Source: Fibrobacterota bacterium | GTDB lineage: Bacteria > Fibrobacterota > Fibrobacteria > UBA5070 | Assembly: GCA_016715065.1 (NCBI GenBank) | Contig: JADKBN010000003.1 | Coordinates: 642,501 to 706,500, forward strand | Direction: 5' to 3' | Length of the DNA: 64,000 nucleotides | In this document: positions 29,772-38,608 of the stretch, piece after piece | How the letters are laid out: every line of letters begins with the position of its first letter | Numbering within the stretch: position 1 is the first letter of the stretch | Notes under the pieces: generated by a model | What the model was told of the DNA's origin: nothing | Database searches by the model: none | Seen by the model: the letters and a program-made list of their open reading frames with translations, nothing else | Position numbers and translations under genes: made by a program

Positions 29772-31014
29772 ATGACTACCGAATCCATCCCGACCGTGCG
29801 TGTCGACGACCGCGAGATCCTCCTGTTGGGCACCGCCCACGTTTCCGCCGAATCCGTGCTGCAGGTGGAAGCTGCCATCCGCGAGGCGGCACCGGATTGC
29901 GTATGCGTGGAACTTGACGAAAAACGTCTCCAGGCCCTGTCGGATCCCGACGCCTGGAAGAAACTCGATCTGTTCACCGTGATCCGTCAAGGACAGTTTT
30001 CGACACTGATCGCCAATATCCTGCTTTCCAGCCACCAAAAACGCATGGGGCTGCAGACCGGTGTGCGGCCGGGCTCGGAGCTTTACAAGGCGGTGACCAC
30101 CGCCCGCGAATTGGGCATTCCGGTGGTGCTGGTGGATCGCGAGATCAAAACCACGCTACGTCGCGTGTGGAGCCTCACCCCCTGGTGGCGACGGTTCAAG
30201 CTGGGCGCTGGCCTTTTGGAGAGTGTCTTCGAGACCGACAAGGTCACCGAAGAAGACCTGGGCAAACTGCGGGAGCAGGACAACCTGAGCTCCATGATGG
30301 ACGAGATGGGCAAGGAATTCCCGGAGGTTCGCCAAGTGATGCTGGACGAGCGCGACCACTTCATGGTGGGGCGCATCCGGCAGGCTCCGGGCAAACGTGT
30401 TTTGGCTGTGATCGGGGCGGGGCACAGGCAAGGAATGACCCGGCTTCTGGAAACCGGCGAAGTCACCAAAGGTGAAGACGTGATTGGTGTGGTTCCGGCC
30501 TCCTCACGGGTTTGGACGTGGATCGGGTGGGGGATTCCTGCCGTGATCCTGGCCGCCCTGGCTTGGATCGGATTCGATCAAGGTGCGGCCAAGATGGGGC
30601 AGAGCGCCCTGTTCTGGGCGCTATCCACCTCCATTCCGGCAGCGCTGGGAACCCTGTTGGCCTTTGGCCATCCTCTGACCGATTCTTTCTGCATTCCTTT
30701 CGGCGCCGATCACCACGCTGGTTCCGGTGTTGGGAGTAGGCCACGTGACGGCCCTGGTCCAGACCTGGCGGGTGCCGCCTCGGGTGGAAGAAATGGAAAA
30801 TGTCACCGACGATCTTTCCCACTTCCGCAAATGGTGGTCCAATCGGCTTTTGCGGATCGTGCTGTGCTTTCTGCTGCCGGGCCTTCCCACTACCATCGGG
30901 ATGGCTTTCGGCGGCTGGCACATCTTCAAGAATCTGGTCAGGTCGCTCCTCAGGATGAGCGGTGGAGCCAAAGCGCCGATGTCCGTCCCGATCCCTACAG
31001 GGGCGGGATTGTGA
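29772..31014 (+). CDS. TraB/PrgY family protein, frameshifted
   Basis: TraB/GumN/PrgY-type protein with a catalytic-like N domain and C-terminal membrane helices. The N-terminus reads L-L-L-G-T-A-H-V-S, then V-E-L-D-E-K-R, then V-I-G-A-G-H-R-Q-G-M, the conserved GxxH, Glu and GHxxGM motifs of the TIKI/TraB fold. After P-L-T at about 30,680 the correct frame is lost. Deleting one base at 30681-30684 restores L-S-A-F-L-S-A-P-I-T-T-L-V-P-V-L-G-V-G-H and the usual membrane end up to 31014. Read literally, the frame continues as unrelated sequence to 31049. This is a real mutation, a sequencing error or, less likely, recoding. The end overlaps the convergent Rieske gene. Confidence 0.82.
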
Positions 31015-31345
31015 CTAGGGAATCATCGCCGTCTTCGGCCAATTCGTAGGCGATCAAGGGGTGGCCCGAGCAGGGGCCGTACACGCAAAGGCCGTCCTCA
31101 GGCCGAAAAAGCGCTCCGTGGACCTTGCATTGGATCATCTTCAGTTCCGGATTCCAGAAATCGGCATCGCCCGCGTCCAATTCGACCGTCATGTGGCGAC
31201 ATTGGTTGCGAAACGCCACCAACCCGGTCGGGGAGCGCAACACAAAACCCTGCACGTCGGAATCCGGCAGGAAGAAGGTCTTCGCCTCGCCGATGGCAAG
31301 AGTTGCCGTCGCCGGAACGCGAACAGTGTTAGAATCGGATTTCAT
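30995..31345 (-). CDS. Rieske [2Fe-2S] protein
   Basis: Small soluble Rieske-type ferredoxin of 116 aa. The cluster ligands are C49-x-H51 and C73-x-x-H76, in the order C-R-H ... C-K-V-H, with the second loop continuing G-A-L-F and a later G-P-C-S-G-H-P-L. There is no signal peptide or membrane anchor, so it is more like ferredoxins of oxygenases or the nitrite reductase small subunit than the bc1 Rieske protein. Its partner is not in the neighbourhood. It is convergent with the TraB gene and divergent from pilB. Confidence 0.9.
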   Translation of the reverse strand: MKSDSNTVRVPATATLAIGEAKTFFLPDSDVQGFVLRSPTGLVAFRNQCRHMTVELDAGDADFWNPELKMIQCKVHGALFRPEDGLCVYGPCSGHPLIAYELAEDGDDSLVTIPPL

Positions 31346-31429
31346 GGGTGAACCTGCCAGTGGTATCTTTCGGAGGAAGATCCAAAATTCCTGGCTCGGA
31401 GGACCCGAGAAGATGGAAGGGGAGAGTCA

Positions 31430-33136
31430 GTGGCGGTGAAACTCGGCGAGATGATGGTGGAGAGCGGGCTGATCTCGAAAGAACAGCTCCTTCTCGCTCT
31501 CAAGAGCCAGCGATCGCAGGGAGGCAAGCTCGGGGAGAACCTGGTGCGGGTGGGAGCCTTCCTGGACGAGGAGGAGATCGCCTCCTTCGTGGCCAAGCAG
31601 ATGAACCTGGGGCATATCTCCCTTTCCGACATCGAACTTGACGAAGAAACCGTGCGCCTGATCCCGCAGGATCTGGCCATGAAGTACGGTGTCATCGTGG
31701 TCAGTCGCACCAACAAGGTGCTGACAGTAGCCACATCCGACCCTAAAAACGTGTACGTGTTGGACGCCATCAAGTTCATCACCGGATGTACCGTGAAGCC
31801 CGTGGTGGCCGCAGAAAACCAGATCCGCGGCTGTCTGGAGAAGTACTTCCAGACCTCCATGCAAAAAGAGATGGCCGACATGATCGGGGCCGTCGGCGAA
31901 GACATGGAGGTGGTCAGGGAGTCCAACGACGACGCGGAGGCCGCCAACGCCTTGGCAGCGGTGGACGACGCCCCGCTGGTGAAGCTCGTCAACAAGATCT
32001 TGATCGACGCCATCCGCATCCGCGCCTCGGACATCCACGTCGAGATCTACGAAAAGGTCATGCGGGTCCGCTACCGCGTGGACGGCACGCTGCGCGAGAT
32101 CAGCACTCTTCCCTTCAAGCTGCGCCACGCGATCATTTCGCGCATCAAGATCATGTCCAACCTGGACATCTCCGAGCGTCGCCTTCCCCAAGACGGCCGT
32201 ATCAAGCTCAAGACACCGTCGGGCAAGATGGTGGATCTTCGCGTCAACAGCCTGCCTTGCATTTTTGGCGAGAAGGTGGTCATGCGTATCCTGGACCAGT
32301 CCAACCTCCAGTTGGATCTGATCAAGCTGGGGTTGCATGAAAAGGGACTGCGCGACCTGCAAGAGGCCATCGACGCGCCCTTCGGGATGATCCTCGTGAC
32401 CGGCCCCACCGGATCGGGCAAGTCCACCACATTGTATTCGGCCATGTCCACCATCAATGACGTGGGCATCAACATCATGACAGCGGAAGATCCTGTGGAA
32501 TACAATCTCCACGGCATCAACCAAGTCCAGATGCATTCGGAGATCGGCCTGACCTTCGCCGCCGCGTTGCGTGCATTTTTGCGCCAAGACCCCGACGTGA
32601 TCATGGTGGGCGAAATGCGCGACCTGGAGACAGCCGAAATCGGTGTGAAAGCAGCCCTGACGGGTCACTTGGTGTTGTCCACCTTGCACACCAACGACGC
32701 TCCCAGCACCATCAACCGCCTGGTGGACATGGGCATCGAGCCTTTCCTGGTGGCCAGTTCCTGCCGGTTGATCATTGCCCAGCGCCTGGTGCGAAAGGTT
32801 TGCCCAGATTGCAAATCGCCGGATCCGGAAAGCAAGACCCCCGCGTTGCAACGCCTGTTGCGGCTGGACGACGACGCCTTCGCCCGACTGGAACCAATGA
32901 AAGGGCGCGGTTGCGACACTTGTGGGGGGTCCGGCTACAAGGGTCGCCAAGGGGTGTACGAGATCATGCCGATCTCCATCTCCATCAAGCAACTCATCAT
33001 CGACCGGGCGAGCGTCGAGGAAATCCGCCAAGCTGCGGTTTCCGACGGCGTGCTGACGCTTCGGGCCGCCGCGCTCAAACTCCTGATGGAAGGTCAGACG
33101 ACCGCACAGGAAGTCATCCGTTCCACAGACACCTGA
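31430..33136 (+). CDS. pilB: Type IV pilus assembly ATPase PilB
   Basis: Hexameric extension ATPase (568 aa) of type IV pili or type II secretion. An MshEN-like N-terminal domain (about 1-150) is followed by the secretion-ATPase core. The Walker A G-P-T-G-S-G-K-S is at about 325-332. The Asp box and E-D-P-V-E-Y follow, then the His box G-H-L-V-L-S-T-L-H-T-N-D and a zinc-binding C-P-D-C ... C-D-T-C pair near residue 460-505. The tetracysteine and context with pilT and pilC favour PilB over GspE. The GTG start has GGGGAG close upstream. It is the first gene of a pilB-pilT-pilC-kinase-STAS run. Confidence 0.95.
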   Translation: MAVKLGEMMVESGLISKEQLLLALKSQRSQGGKLGENLVRVGAFLDEEEIASFVAKQMNLGHISLSDIELDEETVRLIPQDLAMKYGVIVVSRTNKVLTVATSDPKNVYVLDAIKFITGCTVKPVVAAENQIRGCLEKYFQTSMQKEMADMIGAVGEDMEVVRESNDDAEAANALAAVDDAPLVKLVNKILIDAIRIRASDIHVEIYEKVMRVRYRVDGTLREISTLPFKLRHAIISRIKIMSNLDISERRLPQDGRIKLKTPSGKMVDLRVNSLPCIFGEKVVMRILDQSNLQLDLIKLGLHEKGLRDLQEAIDAPFGMILVTGPTGSGKSTTLYSAMSTINDVGINIMTAEDPVEYNLHGINQVQMHSEIGLTFAAALRAFLRQDPDVIMVGEMRDLETAEIGVKAALTGHLVLSTLHTNDAPSTINRLVDMGIEPFLVASSCRLIIAQRLVRKVCPDCKSPDPESKTPALQRLLRLDDDAFARLEPMKGRGCDTCGGSGYKGRQGVYEIMPISISIKQLIIDRASVEEIRQAAVSDGVLTLRAAALKLLMEGQTTAQEVIRSTDT

Positions 33137-33155
33137 CGATCCCACCGGAGCGAAC

Positions 33156-34268
33156 ATGGTCAACGTACTCGAGCTCATCACGAAAATGATCGAATGGAAG
33201 GCATCGGACCTTCACATCACGGCCAACTCACCGCCCATGTTGCGCGTGGACGGAGGGCTGCGCCCCTTCGACAACCATCCGCTCACGCCGGAGGAAGCCC
33301 AGCAAGTCTGCTACAGCGTGATGAAGGAAGAGCAAAAGAAAAAGTTCGAAGACTTCGACTTGGACAAGGACAAAGGTCGCCAGGTAGACTTCTCCTTCGG
33401 AATCCGCCATCAGATGACGGATGGCCGGCCTTTCGAAGCGCGCTTTCGCGCCAACGTGTTCATGCAGCGCGGGAACACCGCAATGGTGATGCGCCACATT
33501 CCCACGGAGATTCGTTCCTTCGAGGAATTGGGACTCCCCCGAATCACGGGCGAATTCTGCGACCGGGCGCGAGGCTTGGTACTTCTCACCGGACCAACCG
33601 GGTCGGGAAAATCCACTTCGCTGGCTTCCATGATCGACAAGATCAACACCGAGCGCGCCGAACACATCCTCACCATCGAAGATCCCATCGAATTCGTGCA
33701 CAAGCACAAGCGTTGCATCGTCAACCAGCGCGAGGTGTATTCGGACACGGCAAGCTTCACGCAGGCCCTCAAGGTCGCGCTGCGACAAGACCCGGACGTG
33801 GTGCTCCTGGGTGAAATGCGCGACCGCGAGACGGTCGAAATCGGTTTGCAGATCGCCGAAACCGGTCACCTGACTTTCGCCACCCTGCACACCAACTCGG
33901 CTCCCCAGACCATCAACCGCATCATCGACATGTTCCAGCAGGGCGAACGCGATGCCGTGCGAGGTCAGTTGGCCTTCGTGCTGGAAGGGGTGATCTGCCA
34001 ACAGCTGATCCCCAAGATCGGCGGTGGACGGGTGATCGCCACCGAGGTCCTGAACGTGACCCCGGCCATCCGATCGCTCATCCGCGACGACAAGGTCCAC
34101 CAGATGCAGGGCATCATGGAAGTGAGCCAAAAGTACGGGATGCAGACCCTGAACATGGATCTGGCAAAACTTGTGATCAGCCGGAAGATCACGAAGGACG
34201 ATGCGATCATGTACTCTTCCGATCCGGAGCAGTTGGACAAGTTCATCTCGGGCAACTTCCGCCTCTGA
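33156..34268 (+). CDS. pilT: Type IV pilus retraction ATPase PilT
   Basis: Retraction ATPase (370 aa) that depolymerises pilin and drives twitching. Features are the N-terminal A-S-D-L-H-I-T with P-P-M-L-R-V-D-G, Walker A G-P-T-G-S-G-K-S-T at about 146, the E-D-P-I-E-F Asp box and the His box G-H-L-T-F-A-T-L-H-T-N-S. The PilT-specific A-I-R-S-L-I-R-D-D-K-x-H-Q-M (the AIRNLIRE motif) is near residue 308. Length is slightly above the usual 345 owing to a longer N-terminal insertion (about residues 60-85). It lies 20 bases after pilB with a GGAG site. Confidence 0.96.
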   Translation: MVNVLELITKMIEWKASDLHITANSPPMLRVDGGLRPFDNHPLTPEEAQQVCYSVMKEEQKKKFEDFDLDKDKGRQVDFSFGIRHQMTDGRPFEARFRANVFMQRGNTAMVMRHIPTEIRSFEELGLPRITGEFCDRARGLVLLTGPTGSGKSTSLASMIDKINTERAEHILTIEDPIEFVHKHKRCIVNQREVYSDTASFTQALKVALRQDPDVVLLGEMRDRETVEIGLQIAETGHLTFATLHTNSAPQTINRIIDMFQQGERDAVRGQLAFVLEGVICQQLIPKIGGGRVIATEVLNVTPAIRSLIRDDKVHQMQGIMEVSQKYGMQTLNMDLAKLVISRKITKDDAIMYSSDPEQLDKFISGNFRL

Positions 34269-34281
34269 TCGGAGCGATATC

Positions 34282-35481
34282 ATGGCAAAATTCGTCTACA
34301 AGGGAAAATCGATCGCCGGCAAGGCCGTCGAAGGCGAGATCGAGGCGGAAAGCCAGCAAGCCGCAGAGGCTCTGGTCAAGAAACGGCGCATCAAGGATGT
34401 GACCATCCGCAAGACCGGCAGCAAGGGCTTCCAATTCGGCACGGGTATCGGACTGAAGGATCTTTCCCGGTTCACCAGACAGTTTTCGGCGATGAACCAG
34501 GCCGGCCTGCCCCTGATCCAATGCCTGGACATCCTGTCGGAGCAGACCGAGAACAAGAATCTCGCCATCCGCATCCGCAAGATCTCCACCGATATCCAAG
34601 GAGGCGGCACCCTGGCCGAGTCCATGGAAAAGCACAAACCTGTGTTTTCCGAGCTGTATTGCCAGATGGTGCGCGCCGGTGAGGCGGGCGGTATCCTGGA
34701 TACCATCCTGGCGCGTCTAGCCGATTACCAGGAGGCCGCCGAGGCCCTGCGCCGCAAGGTGAAGGGTGCCCTCACCTACCCTGTGATGGTGGCTGTCGTG
34801 GCGGCCGGTGCCGTGGTCGCGCTCATGACCCTGGTGGTGCCCGTGTTCGCCAACATGTTCAAGGACATGGGTGGCACACTTCCCGGCCCCACCCGCATGG
34901 TGATGTCGATTTCCGACTTCCTCAAGGGCAACATCTGGTGGATGTTCCTCTTGGTGGTGGGCGCGGTGGTGGGGCTGTTGCAGGCCATAAAGCGCAGTCC
35001 CAAATTCAAGTTTTTCTGGGATGGATTGATGCTGAAGCTCCCCTTGTTCGGCGACCTCCAGCGCAAAAGCGCCGTTGCGCGTTTTTGCCGTACCCTGGGC
35101 ACACTGCTTTCCTCCGGTGTGCCCATCATCGACGCATTGACCGTGACCGCCAAGACCTCCGGCAATGTGGTGTTGGAAGCGGGCATTTTCCGCACCGTGG
35201 AGGCGATTTCCGGCGGTCAGTCCATCTCCGAGCCGCTGAAGGCGACAGGCGTGTTCCCGCCCATGGTGATTCAAATGATCGCCGTCGGCGAACGGACGGG
35301 CGGCCTTTCCGACATGCTCACGCGCGTTTCGGACTTCTACGACACGGAGGTCGAAGCTGCCGTGGATGCATTGACTTCCATGCTGGAGCCCTTGGTGATC
35401 GTGGTGCTCGGTGGTGTGATCGGTGCGGTGCTCATCGCCATGTACCTGCCCATGTTCGAAATGGCCGGCAGCATCAATTGA
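34282..35481 (+). CDS. pilC: Type IV pilus inner-membrane platform protein PilC
   Basis: GspF/PilC family protein (399 aa) that anchors the pilus ATPases at the inner membrane. It starts F-V-Y-K-G-K-S-I-A-G-K and contains the two repeated GspF domains. The first has F-T-R-Q-F-S-A-M-N-Q-A-G-L-P-L and the second F-C-R-T-L-G-T-L-L-S-S-G-V-P-I. Three hydrophobic segments lie at about 170-200, 218-240 and 370-395. The ATG at 34282 has GGAG upstream, 13 bases after pilT. Its stop overlaps the TTG start of the following kinase gene. Confidence 0.96.
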   Translation: MAKFVYKGKSIAGKAVEGEIEAESQQAAEALVKKRRIKDVTIRKTGSKGFQFGTGIGLKDLSRFTRQFSAMNQAGLPLIQCLDILSEQTENKNLAIRIRKISTDIQGGGTLAESMEKHKPVFSELYCQMVRAGEAGGILDTILARLADYQEAAEALRRKVKGALTYPVMVAVVAAGAVVALMTLVVPVFANMFKDMGGTLPGPTRMVMSISDFLKGNIWWMFLLVVGAVVGLLQAIKRSPKFKFFWDGLMLKLPLFGDLQRKSAVARFCRTLGTLLSSGVPIIDALTVTAKTSGNVVLEAGIFRTVEAISGGQSISEPLKATGVFPPMVIQMIAVGERTGGLSDMLTRVSDFYDTEVEAAVDALTSMLEPLVIVVLGGVIGAVLIAMYLPMFEMAGSIN

Positions 35482-37151
35482 ATCCAGTCGCTGGTCCTTC
35501 CCTCCAGATCCGCTGGATCGGGACGACCCGCGTCCTTACGCCTGTCGCGCTGTTCCTATCCGCCTTGGTGGTGCCGGGAACAGAGCGAGTCTGGCTCTGG
35601 CTGGGGCTTCATTCGGTCGCGAACCTCGCCTACCTGGGGCTGCACTGGAAGGGGCAACCCTCGTCAGGAAAGCCCGCGACCTGGCTGGACTTGTATTTGG
35701 CGGGGCTCTTTTGCTTCGATGTCTGGCTGGAGGCGCTGATCGTCGCCAGCGACGGCGGACTGCAGTCGGATTTCATTTTGCTGTTTGTCCTGACCGCCAC
35801 CTTGGCGGGTTTTCTGATGCGCTACCGGGGCGCCTTTTTGGTTGCTGGCACTGGATTGGCGTTGTTCGGATCCTTGGCCCTGGGGCATCTTGGGACAGGC
35901 TGGTCGGACGCAGGGCTCTCCACGCTCTCGCGATCGACGGTGGTGTTCCGCACCATCATGGTGGTCGGACTTGGTACGTTGGTCACCTTTCTGACCGCCT
36001 ACCTCGCCGAAACCCTCCATCGCCAGAGAGCGCTCTCGGAAGACCAAGCGCGGGATCTCCTGTTGGCCAGACTGGATCTGGACGGTGTTCTGAACAGACT
36101 CTCCTACGGAGTTCTGGTGATGGAGCCCCAAGGCAAGCTCCTGTATTTCAATCAATCGGCCTGCTCGATCTTGCGCCACCCCTTGCATCCGGGCGCGCGG
36201 CTCCACCAGGTCCTTGCTTCCGAAACCTGGGGCTCGGATCTGGTCGACGCGGTCCGAGAAGTCACCGAAGGTCGCGGGCCAAAGGTGGATCGTGAACTGA
36301 GAATCAGTCCATCTGGCTGGATTCAGGTCCAGATCGCGGGACAGTGGATGGAGGGCCAACTGCGCAACGTGGTGGTGGCTTTGCAGGACATCTCCGCCAT
36401 CCGCAAAATGGAGGAGGAAGTCCGGTCGGGCGAACGGATGGCCACCATGGGCCACATGGCGGCACGCATCGCCCACGAGATCCGCAATCCCATGGCTTCC
36501 ATCACTGGTTCGGCACAGCTGCTGGGAGACTCCATGGCCGCCTCGGACGACGACCGGCAGTTGCTGGGTCTGATCCGCCGTGAGTCGGAACGCTTAGACC
36601 GCATTCTCTCGGAATTCCTTGACTACTCCCGTCCTCGCACGCCTTCGCCGCGCCCTACGGTCCTGCCTGAACTGTTGTCCGAAATTCGTGAAATGGTCTT
36701 GGCACGCTTGGCCCGCGACGGCCGGGAAGGCGTGACCATCAAGACCAAATGCCAGGGGGAGAGGGAGGTCATGATCGATCGCGACATGATCCTTCAGATT
36801 CTCTTCAACTTCGCCATCAACGGCTTGCAAGCCATTCCAGAATCTATCCCGGGAATGATTTTGTTGGACGTTGCCGCCGACGCCGAGCAGATTCGCTTTC
36901 GGGTGCGCGACAATGGAGCGGGCATGTCTTCCGAAGTCCTCCGGAAGGTTGGTGAGGCGTTTTTTACGACCCGCCAGGGAGGAGTCGGCTTGGGAGTTGC
37001 GATTTCCCGTCACCTAACGGCCTTGTTGGGTGGTACATTCAGGGTACAGTCCTTGGAGGGTCGAGGTACGGTTGTTGAAGTCGCCTTCCCGCAGCAGCAG
37101 AAACCAACAGGAACCGAGCATGGAGATCTCAACCAGACGAATCGGAACTAG
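35478..37151 (+). CDS. PilS-like sensor histidine kinase
   Basis: Membrane sensor kinase of 557 aa. Six or so hydrophobic helices (residues 10-175) precede a PAS-like domain (about 195-300), a HisKA domain with R-I-A-H-E-I-R-N-P-M-A-S-I (phospho-His about 333) and a HATPase domain with N-F-A-I-N-G-L-Q-A, D-N-G-A-G-M and G-G-V-G-L-G-V-A-I. This is the architecture of PilS, which with PilR and sigma-54 controls pilin expression. No PilR is next to it; the only sigma-54 activator in the window is at 50746. The start is a TTG overlapping the pilC stop (TTGA). Its end overlaps the STAS gene by 32 bases. Confidence 0.88.
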   Translation: MNPVAGPSLQIRWIGTTRVLTPVALFLSALVVPGTERVWLWLGLHSVANLAYLGLHWKGQPSSGKPATWLDLYLAGLFCFDVWLEALIVASDGGLQSDFILLFVLTATLAGFLMRYRGAFLVAGTGLALFGSLALGHLGTGWSDAGLSTLSRSTVVFRTIMVVGLGTLVTFLTAYLAETLHRQRALSEDQARDLLLARLDLDGVLNRLSYGVLVMEPQGKLLYFNQSACSILRHPLHPGARLHQVLASETWGSDLVDAVREVTEGRGPKVDRELRISPSGWIQVQIAGQWMEGQLRNVVVALQDISAIRKMEEEVRSGERMATMGHMAARIAHEIRNPMASITGSAQLLGDSMAASDDDRQLLGLIRRESERLDRILSEFLDYSRPRTPSPRPTVLPELLSEIREMVLARLARDGREGVTIKTKCQGEREVMIDRDMILQILFNFAINGLQAIPESIPGMILLDVAADAEQIRFRVRDNGAGMSSEVLRKVGEAFFTTRQGGVGLGVAISRHLTALLGGTFRVQSLEGRGTVVEVAFPQQQKPTGTEHGDLNQTNRN

Positions 37152-37461
37152 CCTACTTCTGGACGTGGTAGGACAGATCAAGGGCGCCGATTCCAACGAG
37201 TTCCGCACGGTGATCAAGCGGCTGCTGGAAGCTGGGGAGAGCGATTTGGTGATCAACCTGGAGCAGGTCGGGTTCATCGATTCCTCCGGCGTGGGCATGC
37301 TGATCCATTGCCTTCACGAGGTACGCTCCCAGCACGGAGATCTTCGGTTGGTCAAGCTGACCGAAGACATCCACGACCTGTTCGAGATGGTGGCGATCGA
37401 TCGATTGTTCACGATCTACTCATCGGAAGAGGAAATTCTACCGCTGCAAAGGAACGTCTAA
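37120..37461 (+). CDS. STAS domain anti-sigma factor antagonist
   Basis: A 113-aa single STAS domain. It has the typical L-L-L-D-V-V-G-Q-I-K-G start, L-V-I-N-L-E-Q-V-G-F-I-D-S-S-G-V-G-M-L with the phosphorylatable Ser, and an L-R-L-V-K-L-T-E-D-I segment. Such proteins bind and release anti-sigma kinases in partner-switching systems; no RsbW-like kinase is adjacent. The ATG at 37120 has AGGA upstream and lies within the 3' end of the PilS-like gene, so the two are co-transcribed and probably coupled. Confidence 0.92.
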   Translation: MEISTRRIGTSLLLDVVGQIKGADSNEFRTVIKRLLEAGESDLVINLEQVGFIDSSGVGMLIHCLHEVRSQHGDLRLVKLTEDIHDLFEMVAIDRLFTIYSSEEEILPLQRNV

Positions 37462-37502
37462 AGTTTTCCGCGATCGGAACCGAAAGACTCACTGAGGGTG
37501 CC

Positions 37503-37799
37503 ATGAATATCAGCGGAATCCAACTATCCGGAGCCTTGAATCTCCCGCCCGAAGGCCAAAAGGGGATCAAAGCGTCGTCCGCTGCCTCGGTCTCCAAAAA
37601 AGACCGTGTGGAACTTTCCAATTCTTCGGAGAAGCGGGACCCGACATCCGCTGGCATTGCTGCGGTCGCGGCTGCTGGCGATCCTGTTCGAGACGAACGA
37701 ATCCAAGAAGTGCGCAAGCGCCTGGAGGAAGGTTTTTACGAACAGCCCGAGGTCATCGAAGCCACGGCGGACCGCTTGTTGCGCAAAAAAATGATCTGA
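37503..37799 (+). CDS. FlgM-like anti-sigma factor
   Basis: A 98-aa protein matching FlgM in its second half. D-R-V-E-L-S-N-S-S is the usual start of the conserved region, and R-x-E-R-I-Q-E-V-R-K-R-L-E-E-G-F-Y followed by E-A-T-A-D-R-L-L corresponds to the sigma-28-binding helices. The first ~30 residues are low in complexity. FlgM holds sigma-28 (FliA) until export. No flagellar gene is visible, so its sigma partner may control pilus or other surface functions. It lies 40 bases after the STAS gene. Its TGA and the convergent uppP stop form a TGATCA sequence. Confidence 0.78.
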   Translation: MNISGIQLSGALNLPPEGQKGIKASSAASVSKKDRVELSNSSEKRDPTSAGIAAVAAAGDPVRDERIQEVRKRLEEGFYEQPEVIEATADRLLRKKMI

Positions 37800-38582
37800 T
37801 CAGGCCATCCATGCCCAGGTGATAAGTCCAATTCCCAACGCGAGGCGGTACCAAGCGAAGGGAATGAACGTATTGGTGCGAACGTAGCCTAGTAGCCATT
37901 TCACCGCAAAAAGAGCCACGATGGTGGCGGTGACGAATGCCACGAGGGTATCCAGAGACAGCAATTCGGGAAGCGCTCCGGCCTTTACCTCTTTCATGAG
38001 TTTGTACCCTCCCGCTGCCAGCATGGTGGGGATGCCGACCAAGAAGGAAAACTCGACGGCGACTGGACGGGAAACTCCAACCACCAACGCAGCCATCACG
38101 CAAGCACCAGATCGGGATGTGCCCGGGAATGCTGCAGCGACCAGTTGGGCGCCTGCGACGGCGAACACCATCGGCCAAGTGAATGAATCCGTGCCAGGCG
38201 TTTGGTTCGCGCGACGTTCAACCAGAAAAATCACGGGCGCGCCGATGAGGGTGGCCCAGGCGATGGGAAGCAGGGTGTCGGGAAGCTCGATTCCCGCCTT
38301 CTGCATGGCCAATCCACCAAAGCCGGTGATCAGGAAGGCGACGAGGATCTGGAGCAGCTCCTTGCGGGTGGCGGGCTCCTTGATTTTGAAAAACCACGAT
38401 GTGATGCGCTGGTGGAAGACCAGTGCTGAGGCGAGGATCGGCCCGACCTGGAGCAGAACGTTGAACGCGTCCGAACGATGGGTTTTCAGGAGCTGTTCGG
38501 TGATCAGGATGTGGCCGGTGGAGGAAACGGGCAGAAATTCCGTCGCGCCCTCCACGATTCCAATGATGATGCTTTCGATCAT
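37800..38582 (-). CDS. uppP: Undecaprenyl-diphosphatase
   Basis: Integral membrane phosphatase of about 260 aa (BacA/UppP) that recycles undecaprenyl pyrophosphate to the phosphate carrier for peptidoglycan and other envelope polymers. The two catalytic motifs are E-G-A-T-E-F-L-P-V-S-S-T-G-H near the N-terminus and P-G-T-S-R-S-G mid-protein, and about eight hydrophobic segments are visible. The ATG at 38582 matches the usual N-terminus. A GTG at 38615 would add 11 residues but has no ribosome binding site. The only good site (GGAGG at 38603-38607) serves a five-codon reading frame that ends on the ATG, as listed separately. Confidence 0.95.
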   Translation of the reverse strand: MIESIIIGIVEGATEFLPVSSTGHILITEQLLKTHRSDAFNVLLQVGPILASALVFHQRITSWFFKIKEPATRKELLQILVAFLITGFGGLAMQKAGIELPDTLLPIAWATLIGAPVIFLVERRANQTPGTDSFTWPMVFAVAGAQLVAAAFPGTSRSGACVMAALVVGVSRPVAVEFSFLVGIPTMLAAGGYKLMKEVKAGALPELLSLDTLVAFVTATIVALFAVKWLLGYVRTNTFIPFAWYRLALGIGLITWAWMA

Positions 38583-38596
38583 AGGTTGGGAAACAT
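38579..38596 (-). CDS. Five-codon leader frame before uppP
   Basis: ATG TTT CCC AAC CTA TGA on the minus strand, coding for M-F-P-N-L. It has a strong GGAGG six bases upstream, and its TGA overlaps the uppP ATG (ATGA). Ribosomes loaded here would end exactly at the uppP start and could re-initiate. It could simply be a by-product of a GTG-started uppP, but that start lacks a binding site. Confidence 0.5.
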   Translation of the reverse strand: MFPNL

Positions 38597-38608
38597 AGGT
38601 TTCCTCCC

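Noticed and set aside
29772..31049. Programmed frameshifting in the TraB-family gene
   Set aside because: No slippery heptamer or downstream stem is evident at the junction; mutation or sequence error is simpler.
37797..37802. TGATCA formed by the two convergent stop codons of the FlgM-like gene and uppP
   Set aside because: Two stops abutting tail to tail give this sequence by construction; no function is implied.
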